A stretch of 25,713 bases of DNA. Source: a virus. Shown one piece after another: positions 21,101 through 25,713 of the stretch. The position numbers were made by a program, and so were the translations under genes. The notes beneath the pieces are model-generated. The model did no database searches, had not been told where the DNA came from, and worked only from the letters and a program-made list of their open reading frames with translations. The stretch is from the IMG/VR virus record IMGVR_UViG_3300028548_001923, positions 1-25,713 of that record. The stretch is one strand, 5' to 3'. Every line of letters starts with the position of its first letter. The stretch's first letter is position 1.

Positions 21101-22773
21101 TATTTAGCTCCCAACACGCCAAAGACGCCTTTAATAACTGTGTTACCTAAAGAGCTATAAAATTGATTCTCTTGATCTATTTCATATTGCTCTGCATTAA
21201 AATCTTGCTGTTGTGCAAGTATGGCTACACTGTGCGCTCTCTGCGCTGCATTTTCAGTAATCTGTACCATCCAACTAGCCTCGTCTCTATACCGCTGCCA
21301 CAACTTATCTAGATTGGCTTGTGTGGTTCCTAGCAAGTTAAGAGCATTTGTTCTGTTTACTTCATTTTGCTGTGATGTATTCTGTGTGTTTATCTGTCTG
21401 CGCCACGCAGTATTTGCTTGAGATATTTGCGCCTCGTTGGTAACATTAAACCTTTCCCGCGCATCATTTACCTTTGCGTAATATCTATCAGAAGCGTTGG
21501 TCTGGTCAGTATTAAATTGATCCATAGCTGCTGTACGGCTAGAGTTAGCATTTTGAACTTGTGTCTCTAACTCAGTAAAAAACTGATCCACCTGAATCTG
21601 GGACTTAGCATTAAATTGCCTAGAAGCATTTTCCTGTGCCTGATCCGTGAAAAGTTTTTGATATTGAGACTGCAAGTCAATTGTTTTTAGCTGCTGGTCA
21701 TTTGTAAGGTTCTGCGTGTCCATCTGTAAAAAAGTACGGGCGTTATTAACCGCTGCTTGAGTTCGCACATCAAGGTTAGCTTTGTCCATTGCCGCATAGG
21801 TAACGGCATTCTGTAGTGCGGCTTGTTGTTTATTATTTAAATTCTGTATTTGAATAGCTGCGTACTTGTTAGCATCCGCTGCCGCAATCGGAATACCTGA
21901 CTCCATTAAGGATTGTGTAATAGCTGCAGCGGCCATAGAGGATGATCCTAGCCCCCTCTGAGCCATCATCGCCCCTACATTACGTACAGCCGGTGCTGCC
22001 CATGCTGGAGTAGGCTTACCTTCCTCAAATGATTTAAATAGTTCTCCTATTTGAAACTGTACAGTAGCTCGTTCATCCAGTTCCCCTGTTTGAGCCTGTA
22101 CTATAGCTTCTTGAGACACCGCGCCTATAACATCACCTATAAGCGACTGTGTAGAGGGCTGTCCCTGTGCAGCAGCAAATTCAGGAGTACCTTCTTCTAC
22201 AAAAGATTGATACGTAGCTGCTGCTGTACGTTCTGGGATAGGCAACTCTAACCCCGTTGTAGGGGCCTGTACTACATTTGAAGGTACGGGCGCTACAGTA
22301 GAGTATGGACTACTGAGATCACCTTCCTGTATAGTATAAGGACTAAAGGGTATTTCTGTACCCGGAACAAGAGAAGGTGCGGGATTTTTCTGTACACCTG
22401 ACTGTTGGGCAACTTCGCCTATAATATTTCCTTGAAGGTTTTGCGGCGTAAATTGAGAAGCTTGCACCTGATCTACAAGTGTTTCCTGCTGTGGGTTGGG
22501 AGGCGGCGTGGGTTCATTAAAGCTACCTGACTTCTGCCAGCCCGGACCCATTTCTTTGACGGGGCCAGCTTGGTAATGCTGACCTGTAGAGGGGTTGTAA
22601 TAGTCATAAGTTACTGCTGACACTGGCTCGCCACTACCAAAGTCTACAAAGCCGGGGGGTAAATCCGTTACAGATGTATAAGTGTCTGCCGGAGCCTCGT
22701 CGACATAGCCGGGATCCCCCGGATATATTCTCTGCGGACCGCTACCCGCTGTGTATACACTATTTTCAACCAT
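21100..22773 (-). CDS. Gln/Asn/Ala-rich helical virion protein
   Basis: A 557-aa protein in two parts. Residues 1-130 are Pro/Gly/Tyr-rich and disordered (GSGPQRIYPGDPGYVDEAPA; PTPPPNPQQE). From about 230 on it is a long helical region rich in Gln, Asn and Ala (AAVRNVGAMMAQRGLGSSSM; NLNNKQQAALQNAVTYAAMD), ending in a short hydrophobic tail (GNTVIKGVFGVLGAK). The Met/Ala segment around AVRNVGAMMAQRGLG recurs in internal virion proteins of several marine podoviruses, which is the main ground for calling this a T7 gp14-like core protein. With the 777- and 1392-aa proteins it would complete a three-part ejection set. Low confidence in the exact equivalence. Confidence 0.6.
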   Translation of the reverse strand: MVENSVYTAGSGPQRIYPGDPGYVDEAPADTYTSVTDLPPGFVDFGSGEPVSAVTYDYYNPSTGQHYQAGPVKEMGPGWQKSGSFNEPTPPPNPQQETLVDQVQASQFTPQNLQGNIIGEVAQQSGVQKNPAPSLVPGTEIPFSPYTIQEGDLSSPYSTVAPVPSNVVQAPTTGLELPIPERTAAATYQSFVEEGTPEFAAAQGQPSTQSLIGDVIGAVSQEAIVQAQTGELDERATVQFQIGELFKSFEEGKPTPAWAAPAVRNVGAMMAQRGLGSSSMAAAAITQSLMESGIPIAAADANKYAAIQIQNLNNKQQAALQNAVTYAAMDKANLDVRTQAAVNNARTFLQMDTQNLTNDQQLKTIDLQSQYQKLFTDQAQENASRQFNAKSQIQVDQFFTELETQVQNANSSRTAAMDQFNTDQTNASDRYYAKVNDARERFNVTNEAQISQANTAWRRQINTQNTSQQNEVNRTNALNLLGTTQANLDKLWQRYRDEASWMVQITENAAQRAHSVAILAQQQDFNAEQYEIDQENQFYSSLGNTVIKGVFGVLGAK

Positions 22774-22776
22774 GTC

Positions 22777-22965
22777 TTATTCCTTATCCATATCCCTAAA
22801 CAAGTCTTGAGCCTGTTCATTACTTTCATATTCTGCTACTTTTTGGGTGGAAACTAAGAGGTGTGCCTCAAGCTCCGCACATTTTGACATAGCACTATCT
22901 CTTTGACGCACCAGTATTTTTATAAGGTTTTCCGTAAAAATATTATTTGTCATCTTCTTTATCAT
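22777..22965 (-). CDS. Small coiled-coil hypothetical protein
   Basis: A 62-aa protein, helical throughout (IKILVRQRDSAMSKCAELEA, then STQKVAEYESNEQAQDLF). No membrane span is visible. Its start overlaps the holin candidate by 23 bases. Two starts are possible: ATG at 22965, three bases after GGAG, and ATG at 22953 (58 aa). The spacing of neither is ideal. The function is unknown; co-expression with the holin candidate suggests a lysis or virion accessory role. Confidence 0.5.
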   Translation of the reverse strand: MIKKMTNNIFTENLIKILVRQRDSAMSKCAELEAHLLVSTQKVAEYESNEQAQDLFRDMDKE

Positions 22966-23140
22966 TGGCTCCTTTAAACATAGACCACAGCCTAAAAATT
23001 AAAAGCACAGAGCCACCAACCAGCATAAATATTTGTAGACTCTGTTCTACATGTTGCAGCCATATAGGCGTTGATACAAAGCTAGTGGCTAAAGTGGCAT
23101 CCACTATGTTTTTAAGATTCTCAGGGTTTTTATGATCCAT
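22943..23140 (-). CDS. Class II holin candidate (single membrane span)
   Basis: A 65-aa protein with an amphipathic N-terminal helix (NLKNIVDATLATSF), one membrane segment (about 35-54, SLQIFMLVGGSVLLIFRLW) and a charged tail (KGANDKEDDK). Length, single central span and charged C-terminus resemble the T7 holin gp17.5 (67 aa). A holin forms the inner-membrane lesion that times lysis. An almost perfect sigma70 promoter lies directly before it, which would set its timing separately from the other late genes. The ATG has only AAGG at 11 bases as a ribosome site. Alternative: another small membrane protein. Confidence 0.65.
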   Translation of the reverse strand: MDHKNPENLKNIVDATLATSFVSTPIWLQHVEQSLQIFMLVGGSVLLIFRLWSMFKGANDKEDDK

Positions 23141-23145
23141 GTTTA

Positions 23146-23173
23146 ATTATACCTTGTTTTATTAAAAAGTCAA
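23146..23173 (-). promoter_or_regulatory. Strong sigma70-type promoter inside the late operon
   Basis: On the minus strand TTGACT (23168-23173), a 16-base AT-rich spacer and a perfect TATAAT (23146-23151). The predicted start, seven bases after the -10, is at 23138-23140, which is the ATG of the holin candidate. Transcripts would therefore be leaderless or nearly so for that gene, and normal for the genes downstream. Confidence 0.7.
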
Positions 23174-23176
23174 GTT

Positions 23177-23692
23177 CTATTTGCTTTTTAGTAGAGGATT
23201 GTCTAATGCTCTTTGTAGCGTTTTATTTAGTCTATCCTCTAAAGTTTCTAACTTTTCATCCACTGAGTTAATCTTAACGTCAAACCGTTTACTAGCGGAG
23301 GAGGCTATCTCTCTTAGGGTACTCTCCGCTTGTCGCATAGCTGCCCTAGTCTCTACATCCAATGTCCTGCTTCTTTTGTCTACAGAGGATATTGCACTTT
23401 CTAAGGATGCAGCATCAGCCCTAGTATCCTGTCTTATGTCCCGTGCAATATCCTGTATCTCTGCTACACGTACCATAGCCGCTTCCGTATCTTTACGGAT
23501 GAGATCAAGCCTTTTATCAAAACCCGTTAAGTCAGGAGCTTTATATGAAGCAATCTTTTTTTTCATAGACGTGTAATCTTTATACACTTCAAAGGCTCCG
23601 TACAGCCCGCCAATTAATGTTGATAAACTTAAAATTACGGCAACCATCTTGCCGCCCTTAAATTTTACCCCTCCAAATTCTACTTCAGCCAT
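23177..23692 (-). CDS. Membrane-anchored long coiled-coil protein
   Basis: A 171-aa protein. A short N-terminus (MAEVEFGGVKFKGG) leads into one membrane span (about 15-35, KMVAVILSLSTLIGGLYGAF), followed by some 130 residues of charged heptad-like helix (SSVDKRSRTLDVETRAAMRQ and similar). The same layout, including the EVEF-G-VK-GGK start, is seen in an uncharacterised protein of many marine tailed phages. Near the holin candidate it might be an envelope protein or a second spanin-like subunit. No enzyme motif. Its stop lies just upstream of the late internal promoter. Confidence 0.6.
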   Translation of the reverse strand: MAEVEFGGVKFKGGKMVAVILSLSTLIGGLYGAFEVYKDYTSMKKKIASYKAPDLTGFDKRLDLIRKDTEAAMVRVAEIQDIARDIRQDTRADAASLESAISSVDKRSRTLDVETRAAMRQAESTLREIASSASKRFDVKINSVDEKLETLEDRLNKTLQRALDNPLLKSK

Positions 23693-23695
23693 TGG

Positions 23696-24946
23696 CTATT
23701 TCCACTGTAATTGAATAAAAGCATCATGTGTTCCATTAGATTGACCAAACAATGTGTAGTCTGTTAAAGGATTAGCCATACTCCTATTGTCCTGTATAGT
23801 TGTACGGGGGAAGAATCCTTGAGTATCCTGTATAGCCACCCCTGTATTTATTTTACCGGCTATAATATTCATAATGACTAGTGTTGTGGTTTGATTAGCC
23901 GCACTGTATCTTTGGCTAGGGGCTATTTTCTTTACAACTCTTTGAGCGGCTGCTTTTACTTTCTGTTGTCTTGTTTGGGGACGGGGGGTAGCTGCTACTT
24001 CCACCTCTACTTCTGGTTCTACTTCCGCCTCTACTTCTGGTTCTACTTCCACCTCTACTTCTGGTTCTACTTCCACCTCTACTTCCGGTTCAACCCGTGT
24101 TTCCATTTCCGGTTCTGGCTGTTGCACTTCTAGTTCAGCCTCTACTGCTGCTTCCGCCTGCGCTTCCTGCTGCATTTGTTCAGGCTGCTGTTGAGGGGAA
24201 ACAATCATTTCAATAGAGGGTGGTGGTGGTGGTGCAGGGCCTTCAGTTTCTATTGAAGCCATCTGCATCCCCATAGGAGAGGTAGAGGGTGAAGGCATAG
24301 GCTCAATTTCAGCTTGCGGTGGCGGTGGTGGAGGAGGAGCAGTAGCAATCTCCATATCAATTAGTATTAGCTGGTCTGTTATTTGTTGCTCAATTAAACC
24401 TTGATAGGCAAAAGTTAAACTGGGGTTAGAGAAGACAGGTCCATACATACCTGAGTGATATCCAGCATCTATTCCATATAGTGAAAAACTACCCGTTAGC
24501 ACACCAAAAGTATTTGATGCAATATTATCAGTAAATGTGTAATCTTTTAAACCGTCAAAATCTAATTCAATCTCTCTGGTATACTTCCAAGCTACATCAC
24601 TACCATCAAACAAGGTAATACCTAAATTGACTATATCTCTGCAGTCACTAGCCTGTGTTATACTGGTACAGGTATCTAAATAAGCATTACTTGAATGGCT
24701 ATCAACTGTTACAGCGCTGTTTATACTGAAACCACTTTGGACTTCTGCTTCTGTAAGAGGAACAGTAAAAGTACTTGTATATGTTCCTCCTCCATTTGCG
24801 ACATTTCCCGTACCACCAGTAGAATTAGTTGAATTACTTTTTGTAAATTGAGACAGGTTAGGCAATACGTTTTCAGTTGTAACCGTTTCGGCAGCAACAG
24901 GTGCTACAAAAGCCAAGAGAAAAAACAAGAGCCATGTCAATCCCAT
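23696..24946 (-). CDS. Exported protein with Pro-rich and EPEVEVEV-repeat stalk
   Basis: A 416-aa protein with a clear Sec signal peptide (MGLTWLLFFLLAFVAPVAA, cleavage near residue 19). A Ser/Thr/Asn-rich, strand-rich domain spans about 20-200 and holds two cysteines. Two poly-Pro runs follow, then a Gln/Glu-rich segment and an acidic repeat stalk of PEVEVEVE units (about 286-317). A basic segment (RQQKVKAAAQRVVKKI) precedes a C-terminal domain of about 70 residues. Pro/Glu stalks like this span the periplasm in TonB and related proteins, so the molecule may bridge envelope layers; this is inference. It overlaps the exported 185-aa gene by 10 bases. The family also occurs in other marine phages, with no function known to me. 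Confidence 0.6.
   Translation of the reverse strand: MGLTWLLFFLLAFVAPVAAETVTTENVLPNLSQFTKSNSTNSTGGTGNVANGGGTYTSTFTVPLTEAEVQSGFSINSAVTVDSHSSNAYLDTCTSITQASDCRDIVNLGITLFDGSDVAWKYTREIELDFDGLKDYTFTDNIASNTFGVLTGSFSLYGIDAGYHSGMYGPVFSNPSLTFAYQGLIEQQITDQLILIDMEIATAPPPPPPPQAEIEPMPSPSTSPMGMQMASIETEGPAPPPPPSIEMIVSPQQQPEQMQQEAQAEAAVEAELEVQQPEPEMETRVEPEVEVEVEPEVEVEVEPEVEAEVEPEVEVEVAATPRPQTRQQKVKAAAQRVVKKIAPSQRYSAANQTTTLVIMNIIAGKINTGVAIQDTQGFFPRTTIQDNRSMANPLTDYTLFGQSNGTHDAFIQLQWK
23995..24090 (-). repeat. Four tandem 24-bp coding repeats
   Basis: The plus-strand unit is CTACTTCCACCTCTACTTCTGGTT, four contiguous copies differing only at one or two bases (a G in copy 2, a C in copy 4). Each unit encodes eight residues of the type EPEVEVEV. 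The near-identity of copies points to recent slippage and likely length variation between relatives. Confidence 0.9.
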
Positions 24947-25494
24947 GTTGGTTCCGGTTCCACGTAAGCATCCATCTCTCGCTTATTATCTTCTGCCCTC
25001 TTCTTTTGTTCTTTTGTGGCTAGTTGTAATATTATCATAGAGCCTTTGGGAGACATGTAAGGATTTTTTAACCATTCTGCTTTAGCAGCATCACCAATCT
25101 TTCCAAGAAAAGGGCAGGGACTTCCAGCCATCCACAAAGAATCAAAAACTCTTACATCTTGACACAGAAGGCTAATACCTGCTACTTTTAGTCCCATTCC
25201 ATATACACTACGGGCTAGCTTAATTCTTTCACAGTTAATATCTCTGCTAGTTGTTCCACCAGAGATACCAAAGATACCCGTTTGTAAAGCTCCACTAGTA
25301 CCTACTTGACATATATCAGAATTGTTAACTACTATAGAAGGGCTATTAGCTGTAGGTGGGGTTTTGTCCACTACTGTAGAAGAGGATACCGTTGCAGAAG
25401 TAACAGTGTCTGCAGCATTGGCGCGAGGAACACAGATAACCGTTAGTACAACTAAACAAAGCCATATTGTAAGTGATCGTTCCATCATTGCCAT
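24937..25494 (-). CDS. Exported four-cysteine hypothetical protein
   Basis: A 185-aa protein with a Sec signal (IWLCLVVLTVICVPRANA, cleavage near residue 27). The mature part has a Ser/Thr-rich linker and then a compact domain with four cysteines (62, 88, 111, 127) that could form two disulfides. The motifs are DICQVGTSGALQTGIFG, RDINCERIKLARSVYGMGLK and AGSPCPFLGKIGDAAKAEWL. This domain looks like an uncharacterised family found beside similar exported genes in marine tailed phages. The charged C-terminus ends in YVEPEPTWD. It starts on the stop codon of the preceding gene (TAATG) and overlaps the repeat-stalk gene by 10 bases; the pair is probably made and exported together. Confidence 0.6.
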   Translation of the reverse strand: MAMMERSLTIWLCLVVLTVICVPRANAADTVTSATVSSSTVVDKTPPTANSPSIVVNNSDICQVGTSGALQTGIFGISGGTTSRDINCERIKLARSVYGMGLKVAGISLLCQDVRVFDSLWMAGSPCPFLGKIGDAAKAEWLKNPYMSPKGSMIILQLATKEQKKRAEDNKREMDAYVEPEPTWD

Positions 25495-25713
25495 TATCCC
25501 AGATTAGGCCAGTCATAGAGAATGCCAGTCTTGTTTCCTTCCGCATCCCAAGACAGAAACAATGCAGCAACGGCGGCAGTGTCAGCCGCGCCGTCTATCG
25601 CACTTTCCATTGCCGTTGCTTTGGTGCGGATGGCATCACGCCATGTTGAGATGTTGCTCGGGATCGCGGTGGTTTTTTCGGATTTACGAACCACGGCCCA
25701 ATCTGTCTGCGCC
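25494..25713 (-). CDS. Partial tail-fibre-assembly-like protein (3' end only)
   Basis: The last 72 codons of a leftward gene whose start is outside the window. An in-frame GTG exists at 25694, but the frame stays open to the edge and the residues before it (AQTDWAV) fit the protein. The pattern TDWAVVRKSEK, STWRDAIRTKATAMESAIDG, YDWPNLG resembles the C-terminal region of tail fibre assembly chaperones and related tail proteins, which typically have a TDW-x-VxR motif, a Trp-Arg-x-x-(I/L)R helix and a Trp-Pro end. This identification is from pattern memory. Base composition is richer in G and C than in the neighbouring genes, which may reflect exchange of a host-range module. Confidence 0.5.
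   Translation of the reverse strand, partial: AQTDWAVVRKSEKTTAIPSNISTWRDAIRTKATAMESAIDGAADTAAVAALFLSWDAEGNKTGILYDWPNLG

Noticed and set aside
23891-24133. Rightward aromatic-rich 80-aa frame (YFHLYFWFYF repeats)
   Set aside because: It is the opposite strand of the 24-bp repeats; the repeat explains its striking composition.
11983-25713. Endolysin, terminase, portal or capsid gene
   Set aside because: I looked for lysozyme/amidase motifs, terminase Walker motifs and similar and saw none; they are probably outside the window.

Overview
This window is a piece of a tailed, T7-like (podovirus-type) bacteriophage genome, most likely a marine phage of the HMO-2011 type that infects an alphaproteobacterium. 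Three things point this way. The family A DNA polymerase has a DnaJ-like CxxCxGxG zinc module inserted ahead of its palm, a trait described for the SAR116 phage HMO-2011. The phage carries a GcrA-like regulator, and GcrA is an alphaproteobacterial cell-cycle factor. The replication genes are T7-like (primase/helicase, exonuclease/polymerase, endonuclease I, a DUF3310 gene) and sit with a B12-dependent ribonucleotide reductase. The host assignment is inference.

Layout. (1) 1-1713 is a compact leftward unit: an SH3-barrel-type small protein, the GcrA-like protein, a small PD-(D/E)XK nuclease, a 72-aa protein overlapping a tRNA-Arg(UCU), an atypical tRNA-like RNA and the start of another gene that runs off the left edge. 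(2) 1714-1853 is a short divergent control region with one good sigma70-type promoter in each direction. (3) 1854-11993 is a rightward, tightly overlapping replication and nucleotide operon: primase, helicase, separate 3'-5' exonuclease, polymerase, a candidate ssDNA-binding protein, a Cas4-like Fe-S nuclease, T7-type endonuclease I, DUF3310, class II RNR, a secreted small protein and another PD-(D/E)XK-type protein. (4) 11983-25713 is a leftward late unit. Read 5' to 3' it carries a tail-fibre-assembly-like fragment, two exported proteins, a membrane coiled-coil protein, a holin candidate with its own promoter, a set of large virion or ejection-type proteins (557, 236, 214, 777 and 1392 aa), a small GTG-start membrane protein, an EF-hand membrane protein and an overlapping spanin pair.

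The rightward and leftward units converge at 11983-11993, where the coding regions overlap. The intrinsic terminator of each unit appears to lie inside the last gene of the opposing unit. No integrase, repressor, terminase, capsid, portal, RNA polymerase or endolysin gene could be recognised here; these may lie outside the window.

The points most worth a second look are the two-gene exonuclease/polymerase, the atypical tRNA-like RNA, the reciprocally embedded terminators, the promoter whose predicted start falls on the holin candidate's ATG, the TonB-like repeat stalk in an exported protein, and the EF-hand protein in the lysis cluster.
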